Below are positions 30,620 through 41,214 of a stretch of 64,000 nucleotides of DNA, in pieces. Numbering within the stretch: the first letter of the stretch is position 1; each line of letters begins with the position of its first letter. The notes below the pieces were generated by a model, which saw nothing but the letters and a program-made list of their open reading frames with translations, was not told the origin of the DNA and did not search any database. Source of the stretch: Tretioscincus oriximinensis (lineage: Eukaryota; Chordata; Lepidosauria; Squamata; Gymnophthalmidae); assembly GCA_022410635.1 (NCBI GenBank), contig JAJVDF010000496.1, positions 645,676 through 709,675 of the forward strand, written 5' to 3'. Both the position numbers and the translations under genes were made by a program.

Positions 30620-30829
30620 TTTGCTCATTTTTTTCCAATTCAGCAGCAGACAGAACAACCGGGGACCTGACTATGTATGCACATATATTCCAGAAAGTTC
30701 TAGGCATTGTTATAAGGTAGGCTACCACATTAAAATGTGGTAGGAGGTTGCAGCTTTAATGAATTTGGAAAAGAGCATTTTTCACCAGGTACAGATCACA
30801 ATACAATGGCTGCAGCAGTGAGGAAAGTA

Positions 30830-31395
30830 ATTTTTTCATGCCCATTAATGCTGCAAATTCATATCCCAGACAAGATGAAGGTGCTGTGTGTTACAGGTTC
30901 TCGTGTCCATGCTGGAGGGAAGTATCCAGTCCTTGGTGCAGAATCTAGGAAAGCACGTGCGCGCTCTCTCTCTCTCACACACACACTCACACACTAATCT
31001 CTGTGTGCTTCTGGACTCTACACTGTCCCTTGATGCTCAGGTGAATCAGGTTATGACTCTTTTTGGACAGGAGCAACATGACCACAGTATTTCATGCTGT
31101 GATAATTTCCAGACTCGACTGTTGCAATGCGCTCTACATGGGGCTGCCTTGAAGATGATTTGGATGCTGCAGCTGGTGTAGAATGCTGCTGGACACATGT
31201 TACACTAGTCCTAAAAGAACCGGACTGGCTGCCAATTTGCTTCTGAGTCTAGTTCAAGGTATTAATGTTGATTTATAAGACCTTAATTGGCTTGGGCCGC
31301 AAATATTTGAAGGAACATCTCCTCCCTTATGCACTTGCTGGCATTCTAAGATCTTCTGATGAAGCTTTCCTGATGGTTCCACCTCCTTTATTTAT
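30830..31395 (+). mobile_element. L2-like LINE ORF C-terminal region
   Basis: GGTGCTGTGTGTTACAGG, TCTGGACTCTACACTGTCCC, AATTTCCAGACTCGACTGTT (ISRLDCCN-like) and CTGGCTGCCAATTTGCTTC (DWLPI). It ends LPYALAGILRSSDEAFLM. This order is the L2-clade RT C-terminal domain. Stops and a CTCTCACAC simple repeat at 30961-30995 interrupt it. Confidence 0.75.
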
Positions 31396-31450
31396 TAAAG
31401 GTAGGCAGCACGAGCTTTCATAGGGAAATCTATTTCAGATGCTGGGGGAC
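31396..31450 (-). mobile_element. Penelope-like hammerhead-like hairpin fragment
   Basis: The minus strand reads CAGCATCTGAAATAGATTTC, then CCTATGAAAGCTCGTGC. CTGA, a short stem ATAG/CTAT, GAAA and a GCTCGTGC mini-stem keep the arrangement seen at 41232-41280. Confidence 0.5.
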
Positions 31451-31517
31451 AAATGCAGGAAATAAAATGTAGGAAATATCATCGGCCATGTAATGTGGTT
31501 GAGGGGGATCAACCTCC

Positions 31518-31928
31518 GTGCACACAGCATATTTCTACTTCGATTGGAGCAAGATGAGGGCAAATCCAGCACACAGGTTAAGTGTTTTTCAGCAGTCAAC
31601 CCACAATAAATGCCATTTCCCCATAATAAGCTATTGCTATATCATTCCGCAGAACCTCTGTCCTCTCGCGGCCAACCCCTGTCCTCTCCCAAGCATATGC
31701 GTGTGCACAAATTAGGCGTGAGAGGTTAAAACAAGCAAGAATGCAGCAGTAGTTTCTAGTGGTTGTAGCAAAAATTCTCGGACTGCACAGCCCCGAGATC
31801 AGTCAGCGATATTACAGAATTGGGGCCCTGGTCACGGAATATACAGGTTTGGTGTGCACAGATACGCGATGGCTATATTCCGGAATATAGCTTTATAGCA
31901 GTTTTTAAGTCATGGTGTGCACACAGTC
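31518..31928 (+). repeat. R4 element, short copy 2
   Basis: GTGCACACAGCATATTTCTA start and CATGGTGTGCACACAG end, with the same internal order as 23471-23816. It adds a stretch at about 31770-31830 not found in copy 1. Inverted GTGCACAC-type termini. Confidence 0.65.
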
Positions 31929-33149
31929 CAAGTCAAGTATAGTTAAATGCAGAAGTTAATCCTCTTAAGTGGTAGGAAGGCCTGGAGGAAAGAGTATATT
32001 AATCAAATATATGCAGAAAAGTGGAGAGCAAATCAATCCAAGAATTCCCCCAAGAGGCTGGGAAGTTAGCTGGTGTTATAATATGTATAGTGTGTCAGGA
32101 AACCATTGTCTCTATTATGTCCCTTGTCGATGGACTGGAATTTGTGGATGTATTCCAATTCTGCTGCTTCTCTTTCAAATCTTCCTTTGTAGTTCCTTTG
32201 TTCAAACACTGCTTGAACAAACTTCAGACCGGTAGCTTTTCTAGTCCAGAAAGCTGCTTTCACAGATGTTTATATTCCATTAATTCTTCACGTAGCCAAA
32301 TTTCATCCCACAGAAGCAGAGATGTTTTCATATTTGAGAGTGATCTCCAGATTCTTTTCCAGGCCACCCAGAACTGTGATTTCATTGACCTGAATTCAAC
32401 ACCTTCTTTCTCCTCTCTGTTCCTTAAAACACTCGGCCAAAATGCCATAAAAAGCTTCACCAGTGACAAGATTGACTTGGAGGCCTAGAATGAGCCAAAT
32501 GAAAGCTGTATGCGCTTTTTATGTACACATCATATGAATTAGATTGGAGCAGGAGAGGCGCAACCTGGGTTGTGAGCATGTTTTTATCCAGACGCTGTAA
32601 AAAAGAGATAAGGGATTAAAGAAAGTAAACAAGATCCTTTAAAACTTGCTGACTGGAACGCTGTCCGTAAATTGCTTGGATGAATAAGTCCACAGCATTA
32701 CTACTGCGATGGGTTTAATTTTGTTTTAATTATGTCTTAATCTGATGGTTTAATTGACATTGCAAATTACCTTGAGTGTTTCTCTAGGTGCGGAAGCAGA
32801 TTAGATATTTGGGGGGGCGGAGGGGGCGCCGGAATAAATAAGCTCAACATATTTAGTTTTAATTGCTGTCATAAACAATGCTTCGTGCTGCTTAGATTTG
32901 GTGGAATCGCGGCATGGGGAAGCTTTTTAAAAGACTGGGGGCTGCACTTGTTACAGGGGATGGAGTACCCCAGCCATCGTCCTTTGAGCAGAAAACATTT
33001 TTCCGTGGGTGGAATTGGGTGCAGATTGGCTAAATAAGTTTCCTCAATTCCAGGACTAGCTGCAGTGCAGACTGGAAGCTCCACACTGGTAGGCAGAAGA
33101 GGCTGCCCACTATTTGGATTATACTTCCCAACAGGCCCCGTTGCCAGCA
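31929..33149. other. Unique sequence, nothing recognised
   Basis: About 1.2 kb. Open frames of 155 codons (+, 32021-32488) and 65-69 codons (-) overlap each other. The minus-strand product near 32300-32460 is Trp/Lys/Glu-rich and could be a decayed LINE ORF1-like coiled coil, but I cannot support this. Confidence 0.35.
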
Positions 33150-33290
33150 CAACATTAGCTCTGAAGAAGTAGATGTGCCTACGAATGCTCATACTGCCTA
33201 TCTTTCTCCTGTGAATCTGCAAGTGCTGGAAGCCTTCTTGATGGACTTTCCAAGACCAACACGGCTAATTCTCTGAAATTCTGCTGCTTT
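33150..33290 (+). mobile_element. Penelope-like segment with hammerhead-like hairpin
   Basis: TAGCTCTGAAGAAGTAGATG, TGCCTACGAATGCTCATAC (stem GTAG/CTAC; GAAA changed to GAAT), then CTTTCTCCTGTGAATC, TTGATGGACTTTCCAAGACC and AACACGGCTAATTCTCTGAA. This is the most complete single unit here. Confidence 0.55.
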
Positions 33291-33344
33291 TACTATTGCC
33301 AATTATCAGGAGTTTCTTCCCTGATATTCAATGATATGAGCTGG

Positions 33345-34145
33345 TGGATTGAGGTAGCTTGCCCTGGAGTCATGAACACGTGTCGAAGGATTCACACGGA
33401 CGACAATTCAGGCACACGAGCATCCTAGGAGGGTCCATGGGTCATGGAATTCCTCCAGAGGAGCTCAAAACTTCAACTTTTATTGACCTTGATATCAGAA
33501 GGCGTGTTTCAAATTATGACGAGGTAAAAGGGGTGGAGGAGACCCAACGTGGGTCAGTGATGTCACAGGTGATGCGTTATTCCCCCTCCCAAGTGGGCGC
33601 AACCTGGGTACAGGAAATCCAAATATGGTCAATGAAGTGTGTGTGGTGTGACTACTGAATGGACCTTAGCTTCCATTGTGATTCCCTGTCAATCATATTA
33701 AGGACAGGAACAGTGACTCACTTCCAAGGGCCAAGCATCAGATGGCCCTTGATTAATTGGAATCAAAGATAGATTGCTGCAACCAGAGATAGACAGAGAA
33801 AGGTAAACAGTGGCTTCCCCTGGACACCATGGGGTAGCTTTAGGCTATGTAGCCAAAGAGGTCTCACAGCAGGGGCCAAGCTAGCCCTAGTCTTTGGGCA
33901 AACATTTGGCTTCCCTTTGCTGATGGGATTAACTGGCCCTCTGCAGAAAGGCCATTTAGAAAGAGGCTACCTATTCATAGGTGCCCCTGAGGGAAAGAAG
34001 AGAGATTATGTCTGTTCATGGGGTAAGGCAGAGGTCAGCTTGACCAAGGAAATTTTTGCAAAAATCTCCCAGAGGCCTCACTTTGGTATCTAGGTCCATC
34101 CAGATATATTTGATATTAATATAATATATAATACTCCTACTATGT
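33345..34145 (-). mobile_element. Solo LTR, copy 2
   Basis: Reverse complement of the family at 20112-20708. On the minus strand it has CAAAGTGAGGCCTCTGGGAG, GTCCATTCAGTAGTCACACC, CGTCATAATTTGAAACACGC, GGTCAATAAAAGTTG (polyA signal), CCATGACCCATGGACCCTCC, and an end near CACGTGTTCA. About 200 bp longer than copy 1 in the 5' part. Confidence 0.7.
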
Positions 34146-35119
34146 GTCCCCTGGATGATTCTCACAGCCAATTTTGTGAATCTTCTGGATATTCAAACTT
34201 TTATAAAAAGCACTTGTTATCATCAAAACAACAACAACAATCAGAAATACAACTTAAAAGCATAAAGCAAGAAACAAAAATTCTGTCAGGAAGGAGAGAT
34301 ACAGGAAACTGGCAGTTTGTTATTGGTCTATAGTGCTTGTAGCAGCCACTATATCACAGAATAAAACCAGCCACACACACACGCAAACACTCAATCAACA
34401 GAAGACTAGTCAAGATAAAGACAGAAGAGCCTTTTCACACGAAAAGCCTGCTGTCTGAACCAATGGGTCTCCTTCTATTATAAGGCTCATTACGTGTGTT
34501 AGAAGATTGAAATAGACTAGTGAAGATGGAGGACAGCAAAGAGAGAGGGGTTCACTATTTGTTGTTATCCTTCTTTTAGATGGCAATTATTCTAGGGAGT
34601 TTTGAAGATTTATACATGACACTGTTGACAATTCTAATTGGAACTTGGCAAAAGCAACGTCTTCTGAATTGCTTGCTGGAACACAGCATGAGAAATGTTT
34701 GTTTCTTAAGTCCTAATAGGTGTTTTACCAGCACAGCAGTAATGGGGAAGAAAAGATGTACAAGATGTACACAGATTAATTATTTTATCCAAAGCTGAAA
34801 TTTGGACACAAAGGTACTGGTGGATGTAGATGGATCTTACAAATGCTTAACTTGGCTTACATCACATGTATTGTATGTTCAGCATAGATCATTGCATAGA
34901 GATGAGTCAGGACGCTTTTACAAATGTATGTGCATGAAATATGAGCATTAGGGTGCGGTTACCACATTAAAACCAGGACAGACCTTTGCAATTTTTATGG
35001 GTTTGAGAAAGTTATGTTCTCCGCAGAAAATCCAGGCATTATAAACTACTGCAGGTCAAAATTCAGAGGTGCACGAGGTTTTCCGCCTGTGATGGCAGTT
35101 TCATCATGATGACTCAGGT
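34146..35119. other. Unique sequence, nothing recognised
   Basis: About 970 bases; a short (AAC)n run at 34229-34240 and a CACACACG run near 34373. Confidence 0.4.
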
Positions 35120-35124
35120 CCATG

Positions 35125-35295
35125 TGTTAATGGCCATGCCTGCAACCACAGGAACGAGAGGCCTTCCTTTGTGTACAGATCCTTAACGGGATTATCAGAA
35201 TACTGTGAGAAGATATTAGCAGAAGGCAATGCAGAATCGTGTTCTGAGCACACTCAGTATTTACTTCCTGGGTAAGTTATCTTGCACACCAGCAC
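35125..35295 (+). repeat. Unclassified repeat R6, copy 1
   Basis: GGCCATGCCTGCAACCACAG, GTACAGATCCTTAACGGG, ACTGTGAGAAGATATTAGC, AAGGCAATGCAGAATCG and ACTCAGTATTTACTTCCTGG match the reverse complement of 39425-39605. Confidence 0.6.
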
Positions 35296-36243
35296 AGGAA
35301 TCTTCGTTGAGTATGTTCTGTATTTGCTTCCTGGTTTCTCGTCTCAGCCGTTCCATGCAGATTTTGCACAGAGTATGTGGAAGGAGCTTTCCTCTAGTCT
35401 GTATCTATTTAAATGGCAAAGTCCTGTCCTGTTTTTTAAGGGACAAACCCACACTTAAGGCCAGAGAGAACAGAAAATCTAAGCTGACAAAGTGCATCGC
35501 AACTCATGATGGATGAATGAGAGAAGCTAGCCAAGGAATCTGATCTGGTTGAGAAATGCATGATCAGAAAATCTCACAGAGATTTAGTGCAGATTAAATG
35601 AGAGCTAATGAGAAGACTTTAAGCATAATTATCCACTGATGATTAATCACTAAGTTTTCCAACCTTGAATTTGTAATACAGTCAAGGGCCATATTCATGG
35701 TTTTAGATTTCTGAGTCTGATAAGAAGTTTATTTTTTGACCACTCAGCAAGAGCTCATTAGTGATGTCAGCAATGCTCATAATTATCCTGTTTGGAACAT
35801 GAAATTGGCTCGGGTTCTAGACTTTGCAATTTTCATTTTCTTTTTTTGCTTGAAACTCAAAGCAACCATAAAATAACTCTTCCAATACTTGGCTTCCTTC
35901 CCCCCGCCCTTGAGAATTCATTTTCTGTCCTCTCTATCGCTCATATTCTGCAGTATTTACAGAACTCCAAATCTCAAAATAAAGGAATTCTACCACCCCA
36001 GTCCTCCTATTTGTAAATTAAAACATTGACAATACTTATGCTACTAACTTTGCAGTGATCTAACCTGGTCAGATTCTGGTTTAAAAAGCCTTATACTTGA
36101 TAGAGAACTTGGGGCTAAGTCAGTGGGAACATCTAGAGAAATTCTCTTTTAATTGTCACAAATCACTGCATGTCATCATGTGGCTACCTGAAATGTGGTG
36201 GTGGTGCCAGTTCTTTAGGATGGAGGAACACTCTTCCTTCTAT
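35296..36243. other. Unique sequence, nothing recognised
   Basis: About 950 bases. The R6 repeat may extend into its first 200 bases. Confidence 0.4.
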
Positions 36244-36448
36244 CATAAGAACATAAGAACATAAGAAGAGCCATACTGGATCAGGCCACAGCCCATCTAG
36301 TCCAGCGTTCTGTCCCACACAGAGGCCCACCAGATGCACCTGGGCAGTCTGAACAGAGGAAAGCAAAATATGCACCTGCTCATGACTCCCTGCAAATGGC
36401 ATTTCAGGAGTCCTGCCTGTTGCTCCGTCCCGGAGGCAACATCCAGAC
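36244..36448 (-). mobile_element. CR1-B LINE 3' end, young subfamily
   Basis: Three tail units (CATAAGAACATAAGAACATA), then AGAGCCATACTGGATCAGG, CAGATGCACCTGGGCAGTC and GTTGCTCCGTCCCGGAGG, then truncated in ACATCCAGACA. Confidence 0.95.
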
Positions 36449-36454
36449 AAAGCC

Positions 36455-36530
36455 ACATCTTCTCTTCCATTACTTAGGTGCCTATTGAAGATGTTCCTCT
36501 TCACTGAAGCTTTACCTGAGTAAATGGTTA
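36455..36530 (+). mobile_element. L2-like fragment
   Basis: ACTTAGGTGCCTATTGAAGA and TTCCTCTTCACTGAAGC resemble the L2-like stretch before the 3' tail. Short and diverged. Confidence 0.35.
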
Positions 36531-36572
36531 TTTGTCATTCTTACCCACAGATTTAAAAGGTACATTCATGTA

Positions 36573-36660
36573 TTAACTAGTGGAATAAGCTCAATACATT
36601 ATGGGAAAGCAATGGGCTCTAGACCCTCCTCCCCCTTTACCCCAATCCAAGCCTCCACCT
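36573..36660 (+). repeat. Shared 85-bp module, second copy
   Basis: AACTAGTGGAATAAGC, AAGCAATGGGCTCTAGACCC and TACCCCAATCCAAGCC match 1468-1550. Family unknown. Confidence 0.5.
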
Positions 36661-36904
36661 CTTGTCCCTATTAAAAACCACTCATTGCAAAGTAAGTTTA
36701 ATATGAATGCTCTGTTCTGCTTAATTTGTTTGGACTGTTCCCCAAGTTGAAGTGTGAAAAGGTCTTAAGCACAAGACAGTGGAGTGACTTCCATGTTTAG
36801 AAAGAGGCTTATTATGAATAGCTGAAGGCATATTTTTGAAGCTTCTTTCCCACTTTAAAATTGTTCGTTTTTCAATCAGTTGTGGAATGGCTATCCTGCT
36901 TCAA

Positions 36905-37405
36905 TCTTAATCATAGAGTCATAGAGTTAAAAGGGACCTCCAAAGTCATAGAATCATAGAACCATAGAGTTGGAAGGGACCTCCAGGGTTATAAGAACAT
37001 AAGAAGAGCCATACTGGATCAGGCCACAGCCCATCTAGTCCAGCATTCTGTCTCACACAGAGGCCCACCAGATGCACCTGGGCAGTCCGAACAGAGGAAA
37101 GCAAAATATGCACCTGTTCATGACTCCCTGCAAATGGTATCTCAGGAGTCCTGCCTGTTGCTCCATCCCGGAGGCAACATCCAGACATCCATCCTAGTAC
37201 CCATTTATACCCTTAGTATCCATAAACCTGTCTAGTCCTATCTTGAAACTATCCAAGCTGTTAGCTACCACTATCTCATCGGGTCCAACTTCCTGCTCAA
37301 TGAAGGATTCATTAAACCATCCCAGACAGATGATTGTCCAGTGAAGGTGAACTCACCACCTCCTGTGACAACCTATTCCACTGGTTTATCACTTTGACTA
37401 TTATG
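36905..37405 (-). mobile_element. CR1-A LINE 3' end interrupted by CR1-B
   Basis: Left piece 36905-36988: AATCATAGAGTCATAGAG, CATAGAATCATAGAACC, GTTGGAAGGGACCTCCAGG. Right piece 37278-37405: CGGGTCCAACTTCCTGC, GGATTCATTAAACCATCCC, CCACCTCCTGTGACAACC. The two pieces are continuous in other CR1-A copies. Confidence 0.9.
36989..37277 (-). mobile_element. CR1-B LINE nested in CR1-A
   Basis: ATAAGAACATAAGAAGAGCC to TTAGCTACCACTATCTCAT. 5'-truncated, low-divergence subfamily. It splits the CR1-A exactly after GGACCTCCAGGGT, so CR1-B is the younger insertion. Confidence 0.95.
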
Positions 37406-37612
37406 AAGTCATCATTTCCAACCGCTGCTCAATGCAGAATTCATTAAATCATCCAAGGTTTATATGAAAGCTTCCATCCAAGGAGAGATTTCCTCCTCCT
37501 GTGGCAACCTGTTCCACTTACTATTCACCCTTACTGTCAGAAATATTTTTCTGACATTTGCTCTGTATCTATTTTCTTGCAGTTTCATCCCATTGCTATT
37601 AGTCCTGCAGGC
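37406..37612 (-). mobile_element. Second CR1-A fragment
   Basis: CAACCGCTGCTCAATGCAG, CTTCCATCCAAGGAGAG, CCTCCTGTGGCAACCTGTTC and TTGCAGTTTCATCCCATTG. Tail missing. Confidence 0.8.
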
Positions 37613-37870
37613 AGAAGAATTAGGATAGACAAGGGAAAGTATTTTTTCACTCAGAGGTGTGAAATTTCCTTCCAGAAGGGGTGGTGGTAGCTAGCAGCCT
37701 GGATAGCTTCAAGGTAGAATTAGACAAATTCTTGGTAGCTAAGTGTATCAATAGCTATTAGAATGGATCTAATGATGCTGCCCCTGGGATGGGGAAACAG
37801 GCAGGATTCCTGATGTATCAGGTGAGTGTTTTGCCTTCTTCTGCTTGAGACGTCCCAGGTAGAATTGGTG
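37613..37870 (+). mobile_element. CR1-B LINE 3' region
   Basis: GACAAGGGAAAGTATTTTTT, GTGGTGGTAGCTAGCAGCC, AGAATTAGACAAATTCTTGG and TTTGCCTTCTTCTGCTTGAG. The final 80 bases and tail are missing; SINE-A begins there. Confidence 0.85.
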
Positions 37871-37871
37871 A

Positions 37872-38124
37872 GAATAGGCGTAGTCACTAAGAAGTCATTC
37901 TTCCATCTGGGAGATCGGGTTTCAAAGCCCTGTGTCGGATGTGGGGCCTTCCACTAGTCTGCATCTCTAGCCAACTCAGCTATTTGAAAGAGATGCAAAT
38001 GTGCATATCAGTTAGATAAATGGGTACCATCATTAACTTGATGGGGAAGATAGAATACCATGTAAGCCTTCGGGTGAAAATAAACCCTATAAGCCACTCT
38101 GGAAAAGAGCGGAGTATAAAAATT
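37872..38124 (+). mobile_element. SINE-A copy
   Basis: CATCTGGGAGATCGGGTTTC head, GCCAACTCAGCTATTTGAAA, GTAAGCCTTCGGGTGAAAAT and GAGTATAAAAATTCAATTC tail. Confidence 0.85.
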
Positions 38125-38240
38125 CAATTCTTGTTCTTCTTGTTCTTCTTGTTCTCCTTGTTCTTCTTGTTCTTTTTGTTCTCCTTGTTGTTGTTGTTAT
38201 TCTTCTTCTTCTCCTCCTCCTCCTCCTTCTTCTTCTTCTA
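38125..38240 (+). repeat. TTCTTGTTC / CTCCTC array at SINE-A 3' end
   Basis: Imperfect TTCTTG units, then GTT, then CTCCTC and TTC, directly at the SINE-A tail. The Phe-rich frame across it is an artefact. Confidence 0.9.
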
Positions 38241-38879
38241 CCAGTTTTCTGTTGGATTCACCCATGTCATCGCTTAGCTGCAGTTCTGCACTGAGCATCA
38301 TTTGCATTACAGATGGCTGTTTCTGAATATCTCCCATGAACACAAATATTACACTACATTTTAAAGTATTGGGAATTATTCAAAATTTTCCGGAAATGTT
38401 AAAATCAGTAGATGCCTCAAGTTCTATTCCACTTGTTACCCAGGAAGTAATAAGAAATTACTGAAGCATCTTAACACAGCCACCTCCTTAAGTGCTCTTG
38501 ATTATTTATCTTGCATAATTTAGTTACACATTGGAGAGCCCTTAAAGCAGCCATAAGAAAACTGTGGTCTGCTGCTTGTTGCTGGCATTTGGGGAAAAGG
38601 GGAAAACATATTCTGAGCCTTTTACAGATGTAGAGAAGAACATTTTCCTTATAGATATCACTTTCTTGAATTCCCTCTGCTGCATATGTAGTTATCCTGG
38701 GTCCAATTCGAATGCAGACTGGGGAATAATTGGAGTGATTAGTAGGAATGGAGCTTTTAAATTACTATAGCTATTCTGAAATGGGCAAATTCAGAATTAT
38801 TAGTACAAATAAATCTAGCAAGATAGGTTTGGAAAGGACCTAAGCCTAAAAGAATTATAAGCTTAACTATAGATTGGCT
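38241..38879. other. Unique sequence, nothing recognised
   Basis: About 640 bases with no recognised element. Confidence 0.4.
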
Positions 38880-39185
38880 TTGAGAGTCATTCTGGTCTTG
38901 TGGATAGAGTTTTGGACTCAAATCTAGACGTCTCCTGGTTCAAGACTGTGCTCCACCATGAAGCATGCTGGGTCACCTTAAGGTTCTCATAGTTTTTTGG
39001 AGATCTCTCAAGCCCCCCTACTCTGCATGGTATCTGTTATGAAGAAAATAACAGAAGGTTACGGAAACTGCTTTGATTCTCTTTGGGTTGAGAAAAGTAC
39101 TGTATAAAAACCAACTCCTCTTCCTTTGTCTTCTTCCTCCTCCTCCTTATTCTCGTATTCCTTCTCCTTCATCTCCCCCTTTTTC
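38880..39185 (+). mobile_element. SINE-B copy, first of a tandem pair, with pyrimidine tail
   Basis: Head GAGAGTCATTCTGGTCTTGT, GGATAGAGTTTTGGACTC, CCTGGTTCAAGACTGTG; body CTGGGTCACC; 3' end AACTGCTTTGATTCTCTTTG, GTATAAAAACCAACTCC. The CTTCTTCCTCCTCC array runs at 39115-39185. Confidence 0.85.
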
Positions 39186-39186
39186 T

Positions 39187-39410
39187 TGAGAGCCAGTCTG
39201 GTGTAGTGGTTAAAGTAACAGACTCTTATCTGGAAGTCACCTGGTTCGATCCTGCACCCCTCCATAAAACCCAGTTGGGTGACCTTGGGCTAGTTACAGT
39301 TCTCGAAGCTCTATCTGCCCCCCTGCTTCATAAAGTGTCTGTTGGCAAGAGAAGAACAGAAAGTTATGTAAGCCACTTTGATTCCCTATGGGATGAAAAA
39401 AGCAGGGTAA
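39187..39410 (+). mobile_element. SINE-B copy, second of a tandem pair
   Basis: GAGAGCCAGTCTGGTGTAGT, GGTTAAAGTAACAGACTC, CCTGGTTCGATCCTGC (B-box-like), GGGTGACCTTGGGCTAG and ATGTAAGCCACTTTGATTCC. Starts within the pyrimidine tail of the preceding SINE-B and ends without its own array. Confidence 0.9.
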
Positions 39411-39424
39411 GGCTTAGAAAACCT

Positions 39425-39605
39425 TTAAATTCACATGAAGCAGACAAGACAACTAACCATGGAGTAAATACTGAGTATATTCAGTGTGCGGTTCTGCATT
39501 GCCTTGTACTAGCGTCTTCTCACGGTATCCTGGTAACCTCATTAAGGATCTATGTACACAGGGGGTTCTCATCTTTGTGGCTGCAGGCATGGCCATTTCA
39601 GGAAA
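39425..39605 (-). repeat. Unclassified repeat R6, copy 2
   Basis: Reverse complement of 35125-35295: AAATACTGAGTATATTCAGT, TGCATTGCCTTGTAC, GGATCTATGTACACAGG and GGCTGCAGGCATGGCCAT. Confidence 0.6.
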
Positions 39606-39667
39606 TATCAGCAATTGTGCATTGTGAAAACTTCTGGTTCTTTCATGTTTTCATGTTGATGCTACCA

Positions 39668-39788
39668 TCATAGAGTTGGAAGGGACCTCCAGGGTCATCG
39701 GGTCCAACCCCCTGCTCGATGCAGGATTCATTAAACCATCCCAGACAGATGACTGTCCAGTCTCTGTTTGAAGACTTCCAGACAAATC
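39668..39788 (-). mobile_element. CR1-A LINE 3' end, short
   Basis: TCATAGAGTTGGAAGGGACC, TCATCGGGTCCAACCCCCTG and TGACTGTCCAGTCTCTGTTT. Only one tail unit remains. Confidence 0.9.
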
Positions 39789-39868
39789 GTAGTAGGAAAA
39801 CCTCCTGTGGCTGCAGCCTTTGTCTTAAGTTTAACTTTGTTGCCTCACTTCTTAATTTACTAAGAATC

Positions 39869-39907
39869 CTCTCTATATATTCTCTCTATATATTCTCTCT
39901 ATATATT
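39869..39907 (+). repeat. 13-bp tandem repeat, three units
   Basis: CTCTCTATATATT repeated perfectly three times. Confidence 0.95.
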
Positions 39908-40104
39908 CACTATAACATGTGACCATTTCCGTGTAAGTTCTACCTTCTTCTGTATATTCTCTAGATTATTAATTATGCAATTTAATATTTCCTCTGCTAT
40001 GACATGTAGTACATATTTATACAAACTTTACCTTGTCCATTTTGTCTGATTTTTCTGTCCTCCATCGGAACAGTTTGCACACATGTTAACAACAGCAACA
40101 ACTA

Positions 40105-40895
40105 AGAAAAAGAAGAAGAACTTGGTTTTTATACCCTGCTTTTCAAACCCGAAGGGACTCAGAGGTCTTATAAGCTTACTTACCTCCCTTACGAAATCCG
40201 GCTGCAACGTCTGGGCCACTTCAGCCTCGAAAGACAGTGTTTTAGAGGTGATCTGATTGAAGTGTATAAAGCCATGCAAGGGATGGATAAGGTGAATAAA
40301 GATAAATTGTTTTCTCTATCGCATAACATGAGTACCAGGGGGCATTTCTTGAAGCTGATGGGCAGAAGAGTGAGGGCAAACAAGGGAAAGGATTTTTTCA
40401 CCCAGAGGGTCCTCGGCCTTTGGAATTTACTTCCCAAAGAGTTGGTGGTAGCTAGCAGCCTGGATAGCTTCAGGACAGGATTAGACAAGTTCATGGAAGC
40501 CAAAGGTATAAACAGCTACTAAGATGGATGTCTTGATGCTGCCTCCGAAATGGAGCAATAGGCAGGACTCCTGAAATGCCATTTGCAGGGCGTTCAAAAC
40601 AGTTGAAGATTTTGTCTTCTTCTGTTCCAGACTGCCCAGGTGCAATTGGTGGGCCTCTGGGTGACACAGAATGCTGGACTAGATGGGCTGCAGTCCGTTT
40701 CAGCATGACTCCTCTTAAGTTCTTATTTTATGTTCACCGCCATGTTGGTCTCCGTTTATCTAATTGCAAGTTCTTTCTTTTGAATAGCTGGATTGCCTAG
40801 AGCTGAGGGCGGTAGAGGTGCTCATCCCTCTCCGCAACCCACACAGAGCTTGGAATTCAGCATTTCCACTGAAACACCAGCACTCATAACTGCTT
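40105..40895 (-). mobile_element. SINE-A-like copy split by a CR1-B
   Basis: 3' piece 40105-40178: GAAGAAGAACTTGGTTTTTA, CCCGAAGGGACTCAGAGG. 5' piece 40729-40895: GTCTCCGTTTATCTAATTGC, GAATAGCTGGATTGCCTAGA, GGTGCTCATCCCTCTCC. The intervening 550 bases are CR1-B, so the CR1 inserted into the SINE. Confidence 0.8.
40179..40728 (+). mobile_element. CR1-B LINE nested in SINE
   Basis: ACCTCCCTTACGAAATCCGG to a tail of CTTAAGTTCTTATTTTATG. The plus strand keeps an 86-codon ORF2 C-terminal frame with MGRRVRANKGKDFFTQRV. 5'-truncated at the LPYE codons. Confidence 0.9.
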
Positions 40896-40924
40896 CACCC
40901 CTGGGCCTCAAGTACAGAGCCACT

Positions 40925-41078
40925 GGTTACTAGTTTATTTCAGAGAAATTGCCGTGTTAGTCCAGTAGAAAGTCCAACAAAGGGGCCAGTATCACTTTGA
41001 GACTAACTGGAGAAAAGTGGTTGGCATAAGCTTTCGTTAGAGACGTGTACTTCTTCAGATGCTGAGGGACTAATGTCA
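40925..41078 (-). mobile_element. Penelope-like unit, minus half of an inverted pair
   Basis: The minus strand reads CCCTCAGCATCTGAAGAAGT, ACACGTCTCTAACGAAAGC, TTATGCC, then CAGTTAGTCTCAAAGTG, TACTGGACTAACACGGC and TTCTCTGAAATAAA. The CTGAAGA and GAAA core words remain; the stem between them is weak. Confidence 0.6.
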
Positions 41079-41214
41079 GGGTCAGACATTGCCTCTTGTG
41101 GCCCCAGGGACATTTTCACATGAGAGGATTAGTTTCTGCTATTTGCCTGTTTTTCTAAACCTGGAGTTCATACCCCATCACACTTGCATATGTTTTGTCA
41201 TTTCCCATACACAG

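Noticed and set aside
32021..32488. 155-codon open frame as an exon
   Set aside because: It overlaps open frames on the other strand, has Ser/Phe/Cys-rich composition, and shows no recognised domain or splice sites.
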